A stretch of 64,000 nucleotides of DNA from Eremomyces bilateralis CBS 781.70 (GCF_010015585.1 NW_022985070.1:1138524-1202523), one strand, 5' to 3'. Positions 11,680-24,160 are shown, counted from the stretch's first letter. Notes: generated by a model not told the origin, from the letters alone. Translations and numbers: made by a program.

Positions 11680-12398
11680 TTGGGCCAGAGGGGATGTCCA
11701 GGCTGTTTCCTTGGGTGTTGCGCGTGCGAAAATGGACTGGATCGCCATGTGATACGCGAGGGCGAACGGTGCTTTTTATTAAGGAATACGGAAAGGTATC
11801 AAGAGGGAGCATCTGGTGCAAAGCTGCAAACGAAACGGATGGCAGATCGCGACTGATGTCATGGTTGATACAAGCTCCAGAGACAAAGTGGAGCAACGTG
11901 GCGCATACCAGTTGATTTGTAACCGGCAGGTTCGGGAGTCTAGACCAGGGACAATTACATATCCCACTGCAGTACCTAAATCCTGAGTTTCATACAACCT
12001 ACCGAATCCTGTCATCCTTGGTACGGTATCTTCGCCCTGCGGCGGCTTGATTGCGATCACCGACAAGGTCGTCCAGATGCTCCCGCCCCTGCCTTGACCT
12101 CCGTTGACGTGACCAATGGGGCACCGTCGTGTCTAGGTACTAGGTAGCTGCTAGGTGCTGTGATAAGTGATAACTGAATGGCATTAGAATATGCCCCGCC
12201 TTCTGAGGTCTGAGTGTTCAACTTGTACGGAGTATAGAGTAAAGACTTAAGTTGTAACTCGTAATACACAGACAGCATGAGCAGAACTTGGTGTTACGAT
12301 CAAAATATCAATTAATATGATAGTATCGGCTGGTAAGTACTGGACGGGGTATCTTCTCCGGTATGGATCTCTAAACTTCCAGTCCATTCCGCTCTCCC
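11680..12398. other. Intergenic, no gene seen
   Basis: This holds the GH76 3' flank and the glutathione peroxidase promoter. Short CTAGGT-type repeats occur near 12134-12157. No supported frame was found. Confidence 0.45.
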
Positions 12399-12701
12399 AT
12401 GAACCGATTATTCCAAATCCCAAATTCTCGGCATCGCCTCCATCCGGGAACCCTTTATCCATGCCGTCCTTACGACGCCCATCGCAAGTTCTCTTCGTGG
12501 CATCGAATAAAACACATGATTCTCTTACGCCATCTTTGTCAAAACTCCGTCCAGAACGTGAACCGCTTGAAAGTCCCTATTATCCATAATCTTATAATCT
12601 CCCGCGCCCCCCATCGATCGATTTCCTGGTCATCAACCTCCATTCAACACCGCACCGTATTCAACCCGCCCTCTAAGCTCCAGCTCCCCCGCCACCGAAC
12701 A

Positions 12702-13284
12702 ATGGCGTCAGCTACGAAGTTCTACGATTTCACTCCTTTGGACAGTACGTATCGATCACCACCGCTTCGGCATTCGGTTCACCCTGCAGCAGCTAACGGC
12801 CTCCGCAGACAAAGGCAAGCCCTTCGACTTCTCTCAGCTCCAGGGCAAAGTCGTCCTCGTCGTTAACACCGCGAGCAAATGTGGCTTCACCCCCCAATTC
12901 GAAGGCCTGGAGAAGCTCTATAAAGAAGTCGCCCAACCCAACGACTTCACCATCCTCGGCTTCCCCTGCAACCAGTTCGGCGGCCAAGACCCGGGCTCCA
13001 ACGATGAGATCCAGGATTTCTGCCGCGTGAACTACGGCGTCACCTTCCCCGTCCTCGGCAAGGTCGATGTGAACGGCGACGCCGCCGCCCCGCTGTATCA
13101 GTGGCTCAAGGCGGAGAAGCCGGGCTTGATGGGGATGAAGCGCATCAAGTGGAACTTTGAGAAGTTTTTGGTCGGCCGCGATGGGCAGGTTAAGCAGCGG
13201 TGGGCGAGCACGACCGGGCCGCCCGCGTTGAAGGCGGCGATCGAGGAGGAGTTGAAGAAGCCGGCGCCGGTGCACAATTCGTAG
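12702..13284 (+). CDS. hyr1: Thiol glutathione peroxidase (Hyr1/Gpx3 type)
   Basis: Exons are 12702-12744 and 12809-13284 (64-nt intron, GTACGT donor, GCTAAC branch), giving 172 residues. The peroxidatic Cys lies in NTASKCGFTPQ, the resolving Cys in GFPCNQFGGQ, and the active-site Trp-Asn in IKWNFEKFLVGRDG. It has Cys rather than selenocysteine, like yeast Gpx3/Hyr1, which reduces peroxides with thioredoxin and signals to Yap1. The ATG at 12702 gives the standard cytosolic protein. The same frame stays open upstream to ATGs at 12516 and 12399. The 62-residue extension from 12516 is rich in Arg/Ser/His with no Asp or Glu, like a mitochondrial presequence, so a second targeted form may be made. 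Confidence 0.93.
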
Positions 13285-13741
13285 GAGTCCAATGCGATGG
13301 AATGCGGTGTCAATGGACGGCGAACGACGTTTGATGAGGGAAATTGGACTACCGACTGCGTCGTTCATATCTCCTTACTTCTATCAATATCCCTCCCCGC
13401 TTAGAATGAATGAACGATGATGGTTGATTGATGTATTTCAGTGAGCAATCACTACTGTTGTGGATATATTGCCATCTCATCGAAGCTCTCCTCCGGTTCA
13501 GCCTGCATAAATATAACCCGATCTTGTCGGTCTCTAGAATGCAGGTAGTTTAATAGACGTATTTCTTAAACTGATGGGATGATTGGACTGTCCAAACTCC
13601 AAAAGGTGCGATACTTCAGCAAACTGCCTGCAATGACGGCCCATGCAATTTTTCGATTCCATTTTGGCCGAGCCCCACCCCCACCAGAATACCCTGACGG
13701 CGTGAGTGACGAGTCCCGCAGCCAGCGTTTCTTCGCATCGC
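13285..13741. other. Intergenic between two plus-strand genes
   Basis: This carries the peroxidase 3' flank and the spermidine synthase promoter. Minus-strand frames at 13534-14043 are antisense shadows of the leader. Confidence 0.45.
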
Positions 13742-13882
13742 ATGCCTCCGAAAATTTCCATTCGACCAAAGAATTTCGCGACTCTGATCCAACCCAAGAC
13801 CCAATTGCAATTCTCCCACACTCCTCGACTGCTCCCCACTCTCCGACCGCACATCCGAACGTTTCTGTCGCCGACTTCCACA

Positions 13883-14997
<1,115 letters not shown>

Positions 14998-15586
14998 AAT
15001 GGCCGGCCGATGCTTGCGCCGAGGATACTCGGATTATTGCTAAACGTTGTCATATATACGGCGGGTATGATTAGCGGCGGAACTTGATTGACTTTGTACC
15101 TTGTTGAAAAGTCTCGATGGAAGAACCTATAGTTTCTCTGGTTGAGGGTAGTTCACGGATATGATACACGGAAATCAGGCTCATAAGGTTGTAGAGAAGG
15201 CAACAATTTACATTCACACCGCGACCAAAGTAGGGAGTATTTGATTATTGATGCCATTTAAAACAGCGCTGGCGGGTGGAACCAGAAGTTCAGGCATGGG
15301 CAGGCAGGGGACAGCTGTGGCCATCCAGATTCCCAGAAGCCAGACTGCCAGAACTAAGTAGGAAGGCACAAGCCACATATCGGACCTGAAAGCCACACCT
15401 GCACTTCGCCCTCAAATGCGACCTGGACATATAGACCTTGATGACACCTTGATTCTGGAACATTTTGCCCAACAAACCAGATTTTAAACTCTGCCGCCTG
15501 TATTGCGATTCGGTAGTCCTGTCCATTTTAAATTGCCTATCCTAGTATCATCCGATTGCCTTGCAGCGCGCAGGATATCGCACAGA
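14998..15586. other. Intergenic between two plus-strand genes
   Basis: This is the 3' flank of spermidine synthase and promoter of epsilon-COP. Nothing else was recognised. Confidence 0.45.
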
Positions 15587-16656
15587 ATGGATCCCTTCTC
15601 TGCGGACGGAGGTTCGACGGCCCAGCCCATCAAGACAATCGAGACATGTTCAGTCTAACATCCTTCAGAACTCACGACACTCCATACGTATTTCCACCAG
15701 TGCCTCTACCCCGCGGTTCTCTCCTATGACCTCAGCCCGCTATCGGACTCCAACAAACTCCCTGCCACCATCCTCCAACTGCGCGCACACCTCGCTCTCA
15801 ACCAATACTCAGAAGCCCTCTCCGTCTGCGCTTCGAACAAGGGAAAGGTGGACTTCGACGCCGTAGCGATATGCGCACGGTACATGCAAGCGAAGGACCG
15901 CGGCGATGGTAGCAGCGTTACGAAAGCTAGCGAGGAGGCCAGCGCACTCGCAACGAAGGAAGGGGACAATGCCACGGTCCAGATATTGTGCGGAACTGTC
16001 CTAGCAGGCACCGAGAATGAGGATGAAGCCTTGGAATTGCTGAGCAGACATCAAGGAAGCTTGGATGCGTAGGTCTCACCCGTGGCGGGGTGATGAGTGG
16101 AGAGGTCTACTGACACTCGGTATTTCAGAGTTGCCTTAATCATACAGATTCATCTACAGCAGAATCGACTTGATCTTGCGAAGAAGGAAGCCCAGAGCGC
16201 AAGGAAGTGGGCCCAGGACAACCTGCTGGTCAACATCGCCGAGTCATGGGTCGCGATGCGAGAGGTAAGTGACCCAGACGCTCTACAAGGACTAAAGTAA
16301 CCTGTACATTACAGGGCGGCGAGCAATACCAATCCGCCTACTATGTTTTCGAAGAGCTCGCTCAAGCTCCCGCAACCCAATCGGTCAAGTCATTGCTCAG
16401 CCAGGCCATCTCCGAAATGCATCTCGGTCGCCTCGAGGAGTCAGAGGCCGCCCTGAAGCAAGCGGCCGAGCTCGAGCCGGAAAATGAGCTCGTGAAGGCG
16501 AACCAGTTGGTGCTTCTCACGCTGGCGGGGAAGCGGGACGAAGCCGCCAAGGCGAAGCCGGAGCTTGAGAAGTCGGGGTTTGCTCAGGATTTGGCTGAGA
16601 AGAAGAAGGAGTTCCAAGCGGCATGTGAGAGGTATCAGCCGAAGTTCGCGGCATGA
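15587..16656 (+). CDS. sec28: Coatomer subunit epsilon (Sec28)
   Basis: Exons are 15587-15611, 15669-16068, 16129-16264 and 16315-16656, giving 300 residues. Epsilon-COP is the TPR-repeat subunit that stabilises alpha-COP in the COPI coat for Golgi-to-ER transport. The conserved start MDPFSADGELTTLHTYFHQ appears only after removing the first intron (GTTCGA donor, CTAAC branch). Helical TPR-like repeats run through LPATILQLRAHLALNQYSEA, VALIIQIHLQQNRLDLAKKE and LLSQAISEMHLGRLEESEAA, ending with AELEPENELVKANQLVL. It lies convergent to use1, another component of the same retrograde route. Confidence 0.93.
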
Positions 16657-16909
16657 GGGCACCTTCGAGATGGGGCTTCGTGAGCTACCTCGAAAAAGGA
16701 GGCCGTGCCTTGCTCCCGGCGTACGGATAGATAGAATACATGCGAGTTCTTGTCATTAGACATCATGTGATGTATGCGTCACGAGGTTAAGTAAGTCGGG
16801 ACGAGAATGCATCAATAGGGCAATATCGGTGAGATGAGAGTATCTCACGATAATATGACCTCAGATTGATATCGGATACAATATAGTAGCCGGGAAGAAA
16901 ACGAGAATT

Positions 16910-17044
16910 AAAAAAGAAAAGAAAAGAATAAGACGCAGAGGAGTTGAACCTCCATCCATAGACCGTTACCTCCCGGCTTCAGACAACACGTTACTGCCTC
17001 CAGGATAAACGCCTTCGTGCTATGATCTGACCACCTTGGCTCTC
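16910..17044 (-). tRNA. tRNA-like Pol III remnant (not a confident tRNA)
   Basis: On the minus strand there is a perfect B-box/T-arm (GGTTCAACTCC, 16950-16940). It is followed at the right distance by a short 3' arm and then a T-rich terminator (TTCTTTTCTTTTCTTTTTT). A D-arm-like GTG...CAC stem sits near 17030. The presumed acceptor ends GAGAGCC (17044-17038) and GCGTCTT (16936-16930) pair at only 5 of 7 positions, and I cannot form a convincing anticodon stem, with or without an intron. It could be an intron-bearing tRNA I failed to fold, or a decayed copy. Confidence 0.3.
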
Positions 17045-17348
17045 CCTTGATAATAGATCAGCTTAACTGATTTATATGTACTACCAAGCCTCCCTGAAGG
17101 CTAGAAAGCCCGTGTATGCTACGAATGCTCGAAGATTCATGTAGATCATACTGCCTGTGTGGATCCAAAGGAACCTCAGCCAGCTTTAAATTGAACGCTA
17201 ACATAACTTCTATGACGCCGCCGTCCTTCAAAATCCTCGATAGACTATGGCGAGATTACATCTGTTGCACGGGGGTATCATTTCAAATACAATATCTCCC
17301 AATGAACGCCGCATATGCATACCGAATTCCATGCCCACCCGTTTTGCC

Positions 17349-18225
17349 CTAAATCCGGATCTTCGGCAAGACAAACACCACAACCAAAAGGGCCACCCAT
17401 AGCCCTCCTATCCACAAATACAGCATCAGCCTTCCCCATAGACCCTGCTCTTCACTGAGCCTCTTCACCAACCCCATCTGCTTCTCGAGCCCACTGGTAC
17501 TCTTGTCCATCGCCTGCCCCGCCAGATCCACCGTCCCTTTATCCTCTGAAATCGTCACTGCCAGCGACGACGCCTGCGTGCGGAGGGCTTGCGCCGTGGA
17601 GAGCAGCGATTCGGTCAGGTCGGATTGCAGGGAGCGATGGTGGGTGAGAACCTGGTCTTTCGATGCGTCGGCGTCTGCTGAGCCCGAAGTGCCGAGATTC
17701 GATGGCCCGGATCGTCCCTCGAAAAGTGCGTTAGACGTAGATGTGCCTTCCGGGTCCTGTTGTCCCGGCTTTCGTGAACGGAGGTTGGAGTCGGATGTGT
17801 CGGGCGGCACGGTGGGGGCTGCCTGCTCCTGCTCTGGTTCCGAGTCGACGGCATCATCGTCATCCCAGGACGTGTCCTGTGACTCCAGCTCTTTTAATCT
17901 CTGCGCAAGGCGTTTGATCAGTTCGCGTTGAGCTCGTAGGGTTGCTTGGTTGGCATGACGAGCGCCTGGCTTCGACGGCGAGGACTGTTCCAGGTTCCGC
18001 AGCAGACTCCGTGCATAGTCCAAGTTCTGATCACACATCATTAGCACCGGATGATTGGCTTGCCACGCGTCCTGCTCATACTGCAGTTGTTTTATTTCGC
18101 TGGAACTTGTTCGATCGCAATGGCGTATCGGGGTCAAGGATGGTCTGCTCCAAGCTGGCTAGCAGTCGCTTGAGAGTGATTGCATCTTGATCGGGCATTT
18201 CTCGGTCTGAAGCTGTCCGACCCAT
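17349..18225 (-). CDS. use1: ER SNARE Use1 (Golgi-to-ER transport)
   Basis: Exons are 18225-18082 and 18026-17349 (55-nt intron, GTATGA donor, GTGCTAAT branch), giving 273 residues. The N-terminus has the family pattern ITLKRLLASLEQTILDPDTPLR followed by NLDYARSLLRNLEQ and a coiled region RAQRELIKRLAQRLKELES. A Ser/Pro/Asp-rich linker precedes the SNARE-like helix from HHRSLQSDLTESLLSTAQAL to LEKQMGLVKRLSEEQGLW. One C-terminal membrane anchor (LMLYLWIGGLWVALLVVVFV) ends in a short basic tail. Use1 with Sec20, Ufe1 and Sec22 drives fusion of COPI vesicles with the ER. It is convergent to sec28. Confidence 0.9.
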
Positions 18226-18421
18226 CGAGATACCCTCTGGGATTTGGGGATTTCAGGGATTTAATTGCTTTGTGGTGGCCATAACGGTATCAAATATCTA
18301 TCTATCGTTGCGATATTAGTGGGATGTTGTCCTGTACATCTGGTAGCTCACTACCGCAACAGCTGATTGGCTAAGGATGGCAGGAACCAGATAATGTCCA
18401 AGTCACGTGATATGTCCAGTC

Positions 18422-18429
18422 AATGATTT
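18422..18429. repeat. Left target-site duplication of the MITE
   Basis: AATGATTT is repeated exactly at 18795-18802, directly outside the two inverted repeats. Confidence 0.9.
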
Positions 18430-18794
18430 CAGGCTGGCTAATCGAGCAAGGCCTCGTTAAGCGCCTCGCCTCGCTCGCCTCGTTCCTTGATCAAGGCGTC
18501 GCTATTTCGCTGTATCACGTGTTGCTAGACCCGTTTAGTCGCATGCTACCAGTCTTTCATCGTCGTAGTCCGTATTTTCTGGATCTGACCCAGATTCTAT
18601 AGGATTCAATGACCTTAGCCACCGTGGTATTGGTCACTATATAGTATACAGGACTACGGATGGTATATTTAACCATGGTTCGCGCAGGCCTCGCGAGGCG
18701 GATTAGTATGTAATTGAGTCGAGGCGAGGCGAGGCGCTTAGTCATCCCTCGCGACGCCTCGCGACGCCTCGCGACGCCTCGATTAGCCAGCCTG
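18430..18794. mobile_element. hAT-type MITE, 365 bp, apparently intact ends
   Basis: Perfect 17-bp terminal inverted repeats (CAGGCTGGCTAATCGAG at 18430-18446 and its complement at 18778-18794) are flanked by identical 8-bp direct repeats AATGATTT (18422-18429 and 18795-18802). A second inverted pair lies inside (18458-18474 and 18724-18740, TAAGCGCCTCGCCTCGC). The right end carries three tandem GCGACGCCTC units (18751-18780). There is no transposase frame. CAGG-type ends with 8-bp target duplications are the hallmark of the hAT superfamily. Perfect TIRs and an unchanged target duplication suggest a fairly recent insertion. Confidence 0.9.
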
Positions 18795-18802
18795 AATGAT
18801 TT
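18795..18802. repeat. Right target-site duplication of the MITE
   Basis: This is an exact copy of 18422-18429. Confidence 0.9.
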
Positions 18803-18856
18803 ACGCCTCTGACCACGTGAGATCCCTCAGGCCAGTCCAAACGTAGCAATATTGAG

Positions 18857-19201
18857 GTGCAATTCACAGCTTTCTTATTCTTTCTTGCACGCCTTAAGTT
18901 TTTCAAATTCTTATTATCTAGCCGGTGCTTGCTAGTGCCAAGTGGAATGAGTATGGCACCTCGCAAGCTTAGAGGAACTGGGAGAAACGTTGCCCTTCTC
19001 ACTTTTCCCACCCGTACTGAGGTCCTACATACTGTAATCCAGTCGCGACCAGAATCGGTTTCCGGTTTGCACTCTGAATCACAGGTTAGCAAGACGGTGA
19101 ATCATGGCGGTGCGAGTTCGGATAGCAAGGATGAACCTGTAACAGTGCAAAGCTCACTTTATTTGCGGTTCAAGGCTAGGGTACGGAGAAGAGGTTCATA
19201 G
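18857..19201 (+). CDS. Possible small protein, weak evidence
   Basis: A 114-codon frame begins with a hydrophobic/basic stretch (MQFTAFLFFLARLKFFKFLL) and continues with a Ser/Val-rich part ending LRFKARVRRRGS. No family is recognised and it starts just beyond the MITE. It may be chance, or a fragment of a gene disturbed nearby. Confidence 0.15.
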   Translation: MQFTAFLFFLARLKFFKFLLSSRCLLVPSGMSMAPRKLRGTGRNVALLTFPTRTEVLHTVIQSRPESVSGLHSESQVSKTVNHGGASSDSKDEPVTVQSSLYLRFKARVRRRGS

Positions 19202-21519
19202 TATAAAGTTATTAATTACAGTCTGCCTCCCTAATCAGTACAGTATGTATAGTCTTCGGTGAGTGAGGTTCTACGAAGTGAAGAATAATCACATGATTCA
19301 GCACGCAGAATTATCTAAGGTAGTAACGATCTGAGCTAAGAAAATGATTTGATTATGTTACGTAGACGCTAGTAATGAATACACATATACCCTTGTAATG
19401 TACTAGAACGGAGTAGGAAACCCCCTTGTCATATGGACCGTGCAGTGAGAACAAAAGTGCAAGCCGGAAACCGATTCTGCTCGCGACTGTACTCTATACT
19501 CTCAATGCCTTTCCCCGTCGTGCCCGTCTTCTTGGAGTCAGCCATGAGCCAGGTCGCAGTTGATGCTGTCAACCTTGTTTTGAGTTTTGACCGGACTTTT
19601 CCTGTTTTCCCCCCATCATTGGATCATTGGGTTAGCTTCCGGCAAGTTGGGCATCAACTCCTAACAGCGGGAGCCCAAGATTGAGATTCGCGACGTGCAC
19701 CACCGCAAATGGCTTCGGCGCTAGATGCAACGCCTTGTCGGGTGGGCGGATTGGTCCGGACCGCTTCGACAGCTCGATAAAGTCTCCACGTCATTCGTCG
19801 GGATGGCTACGTGCGTGCAGCGTGACAGATAATATGAATGTGTTTTGTGACAATGCAACGGCGCGTGCATAAGGGCATCCAATATCAAGGCCTGTCCTGC
19901 GGCTGTCCAGCACCCTCCCGGTTCTCTATCCACTCAAGGGGCTTCCGTTGCGACACAGCCAACATAAGCGGCACTGAGACACCAGCAATGTCGAGATCAG
20001 ATTGCCAATCATCCTTCGTGCGGCCATGCATTCTGCAGGCGGCCGGCCTTGTCCATGGACCTAGGCCATCATGCGAATTGCCAACGCATCAAAAGGCGGC
20101 GCACTGCCCTCGGCCGTATCTGCTCTTTTCCCCCCTCTTCAATCCATCCGCCCCGTCGACCTTGGTCTTCATTTATCCATCTTTTTGATCTTCAAGCCAG
20201 CATACCACGCAAGTTCTACCAGCAGACTCGCCACTTCTTGATTTCCTCACACAGTTCCCCTCAATTCCAACCGTTTTCAAGGACTTCTTTCAATTACAAT
20301 TACTGCCATCTGGATACGCGGACGATTCCCTGGAGATCCAAGAACCCCGCGCTTCAGGTCGTCACCAAGCGCTTCGAGTTCCCTCACAATGACCTTGCGA
20401 GCCAGCAAAGGAGGTCCCCATCTCAGGTACTGCCATTTTAAGGTTTTTCATCTTCCGAGTCTTTGCTTTCAAGTGCTTTTCTTATCTTTTCCGACTTGGC
20501 TTTACCGGCATCCGTTCCTCCGGTCTCCTTTCCTCCGGTCTCCTAGCTTCTTGGACCATCCACCGGATTCTTCTGCCAGCCGATTCGAGGTCAACCAAGA
20601 CCAAGCCAGGTCAGGCCGACCATAACAGGCGGATTTCTATCAATTGTTTCCGTCTCTTGCTGGATTTCCGTGGAGCTGGATCTAACTGCTTATATCATCC
20701 CTCCGGACATGGTTTCATCCGGCCGTTCGAGGATTGATACTTACAACTTACTTATGGATTACGGAACCATCCGTTCAATGGGTAAGCCCCTTCATGTATA
20801 CGAGAGACTCACGTAGAATTCCAAGCCTGGAGATAGCTGCGACTTTGTGGATCAATCCCGTTGGCAGACTTCCGTCGTATTGGACTTCCAGTAGGGACTG
20901 GCACTAGCGGGACGATTATCACAGTAGACATCACTGGCCAACGGAGTCGTGTCATGCCATTTGCTTTCATCGGCACGGCTTACACGATGGTCGTCGAGTT
21001 CAACGCCTGCTCGTTCGACTGGAGACAATGAGAACTGCCTGGAAGCCATTTCAAGGATACCGCTGGAATACGGAAGGCTCCGTTGAGCCGTAGAAATGTT
21101 TGGATTTGGAGAGGAACCCCCCTGACAATGAGTACGTGGGTTGAACACCCCTTTTCTCTGATCATGAATAATAGAGAGATGGTGGTCGATGCTAACTTGT
21201 AGTTCGTTTAGCTCTGATATGCACCGACATGGACATCCTAACACCTTGGACTTTCTGCGTTTTGATTTTCCATGCCGGAGGAACCCTAAATCTGTTTTGC
21301 ATCATGGCCGCTTTTCCCTGGACACCTATCCTACTGGCTCACTCTTCTCCCCATTATCTACGCCGCGAACTGTGAGGATTGATTCTATGATACCCTGAAC
21401 CTAGGAACCGCCGAGCTTGCCGTGGACGAGTTGTGCATTTTTATATTTCGCCTTTTCATCACTGTCGGAGTCTACCAATCTATCGCATTCCAACTTATCC
21501 CCGTCGCTCCCATACTAAC
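19202..21519. promoter_or_regulatory. Long upstream region and leader of the C2H2 gene
   Basis: About 2.3 kb lie ahead of the zinc-finger gene. From about 20100 it is pyrimidine-rich like a transcript leader and contains small plus-strand frames, notably an ATG frame starting at 20709 (MVSSGRSRIDTYNLLMDYG) that ends beside a GTAAGC donor, and one at 21189-21398. These could be upstream ORFs or unresolved 5' exons. Confidence 0.4.
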
Positions 21520-23422
21520 ATGCTTCGAATCAGCGAAGCTATTGAAGGTCCTGGTCATTTTCCCTGTCTTAAACCCGAGGATATTGCCAAGTGGACTCAA
21601 ACCGTATCTGGACCTGATATTTCTGATTTCATCTATTGTGGACCGGAAGAATTCCTCCAGGATATGCCTGATTCAAAGGACGATGGGTTCTCTATTGGTT
21701 CCAGCGCGCCTGACAGTGCGTATATGAGTCAGTCTGACACAGGACATGCTCAGCCGAGTTCGGGAAGCTTTTACCAGGGGCCCTCACAATATCTTCGTCG
21801 CCACGCCATCGATACTCATCAGAGGAGCACCTTATCACCAGGATTATTCTCGGATGCTTCAGCTCATTACCCTTCATTTGCTATCGGCCAACAATTTCCT
21901 CCTTCTTCTCATGCATCTGAATTGGATGACGACTCAACCCACATCTTATTCCCATCGCCTATCGAGGGTCGCTTTATTCCTTCTCATGATCAGCTTGACA
22001 CCCAGTCCGGATGGGACCAAGCCTCCTGGACGGTTCAAGGATCCGGACAACCACCGCGGACCGAGGCGTTTGAGGAGCGAGGAACTGAGCACAGTTTCAT
22101 TGACACTCAATTCCCCCAACCGATGCAGTACAGTCTTTCTTCTCAATCTACCCAGAGGTTCGAGATCTCGGAGGATACCACCAGCATGCATGGACTTTTG
22201 AACCGGACCGGGATGTCCGGAGTGCCGACTCCGACAAGCTCATTAGTATCCACGGATTATTCGAAGAACTTACCAAGACTTACAAATGATCCACAGGACG
22301 CAATCATGTATGTGTATAACCCTGCCCATCATATTAATACCGAGCGCTAATCAATCAAAGTTTTGGTCCGAACATTGCCTTGCATTTCACTGGACCAGGG
22401 TCTACCGGAGGCTCTCCCGAGGATTCTGGAGATATCGATGTTCAAGAGGACGTACAGTCCTCTTCCGCTGGAGGGAAAACAACAGGGAGTTCAAGTCGAT
22501 CCGGAGAAGAAGGTTCTAGGAGCGATCCACTTTACAAAGCTCTCCCTGGCCCCAATGGACAGTACCGTTGCCCATTCGCAGAGGATGGTACCGACTGCGG
22601 ACACAAGGAGACGAAGTTGAAGTGCAACTACGAGTAGGTTCATCTCCCAAATATGCGAAAGTCCATGGTCTGACCCGATAACCTAGTAAATACATCGACT
22701 CTCATCTCAAACCTTTCCGGTGCCGAGGGCCAGATTGTGGTCACCATCAGTTTTCTAGCACCGCCTGCTTGCTCCGGCATGAACGCGAAATGCATGGAAT
22801 GCACGGCCATGGTTCACGGCCACATTTGTGCTTGTATGAGGGCTGCGAGCGATCGGTGTCAGGCAATGGGTTCCCACGACGGTATAACCTGCTTGATCAT
22901 ATGCGTCGCGTCCATGACTATGTCGCTGGGGCGGTGGATTTTCCCAGAGACGATGCTATACCCGAGAGGAAGAGTCGCAAGCGAAAGGCTGCCGAAGGGA
23001 GCTCGCCAGTCGAGAAGAGCGCACGCCCGAAAACTCCAGTGAGCTCGACATCCAGCCGTCATCCGTCAAACCTGGCCGTCCCGCATACCTCTGCTCAGCG
23101 ATCTGCAGCTCCTCAACCAACTGTGGCAGCTTCACGCCTAGGATCAGCACAGCGTCATATCTCTCAAGGGGGCATCCAACCGCAAGCATCGCCCAATTTC
23201 CAGCAGCAGATGCTTACTTCCACCTTCCAACACCGGCAGCGACAGCCTGCTTATGCTGCTCAGGGCAGTTCGGCAGATTTCAAATCGTCGGTGGCGTCGT
23301 TGATGTCGCAACTCGCGAGCATCAAGGGGCCACTGGATGACGACGGACTGCAGGAAGTGTCCCTGGAATATGCAAAAATGTGGGCGATCGTCAAGGATGC
23401 GAAGAATATGAGGAGAGCATGA
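21520..23422 (+). CDS. C2H2 zinc-finger transcription factor, uncharacterised
   Basis: Exons are 21520-22307, 22361-22633 and 22687-23422, both introns about 53 nt, giving 598 residues from MLRISEAIEGPGHF. The first half is Ser/Gln/Pro-rich and disordered. The DNA-binding part starts near residue 335 with YRCPFAEDGTDCGH, then HLKPFRCRGPDCGHHQFSSTACLLRHEREMHG and PHLCLYEGCERSVSGNGFPRRYNLLDHMRRVHDY. These C2H2 fingers belong to a type common in Pezizomycotina. A basic nuclear signal (ERKSRKRKAAEG) follows, and the C-terminus (DFKSSVASLMSQLASI) is helical. The frame is open upstream of 21520, but only with GTG, so the start may be further 5' in another exon. Targets are unknown. Confidence 0.85.
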
Positions 23423-24160
23423 ATGTTTCCATGATGATTAACGACCACTTCTTTACGGCCGATTTCCTAACCTGATGATTTCATTTGATGTTCTTTCTGT
23501 ATTCGGTATACTAGAAAGAGGGAATATGGTTCTTTCACGCCATGTTACTCCACTATCTAGTGGTGGATTTCTTAGGTAGTTATTATGTATCGCTGGGTTC
23601 AGCTGGCCAGGTTGCTTCTTCGGCGTTTGAGAAGTCTCCCTGTGCCAACAGTATGTCCGCCTAGGTTTACAACTGTCTTGGCCTCATGACTTGGCTAGTC
23701 ATAATTGGGGACGTGGACGAGACATAGATACCCTGGCATTTCTTATTGTCATGGAGTTTCATGACAAGGCGTATTAAAAGCTGGGTGGCATGGACATCGA
23801 TTGGGAGATACATTACCTTAGCAGATCCACCGAATAAGGAATTGAAAGTCTTTCGGACATTATGACATAGTTAACTGTTGCCGGTTGTATTGAACTTGCA
23901 TTGCAACCGGCGTCTCCTGATTTGGCACCGTCTAACGATCGTTTCTACATGGTAGGATGAGACATAATCAGAGCTAACGATGTTGGATGCTGACGTAGCT
24001 CCTCTTTTCGTATCACTACAAAACCCACGTCCTTCTCTCACCTTACCATCAATTCATAGTAGGTCGCCACGCCTAAAGGCCAGCGAGCAACTCTGGTTCG
24101 GATCGCGGATGTGGTGAAATCGGGTATCTATTACAATTTTGCAACCCTCTCCCTCTTCTA
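23423..24160. other. Intergenic between convergent genes
   Basis: These are 3' flanks of the C2H2 gene and the GTPase gene. No frame or repeat was supported. Confidence 0.5.

Noticed and set aside
17349-18137. 262-codon frame as the whole Use1 protein
   Set aside because: Its first part is intron read-through from a TTG. Splicing 18082 to 18026 yields the conserved LLASLEQTILDPD start.
18430-18794. GC-rich repeats as a CRISPR array or telomere-like tract
   Set aside because: They are inverted rather than regularly spaced direct repeats, flanked by TIRs and a target duplication, and the host is a fungus.
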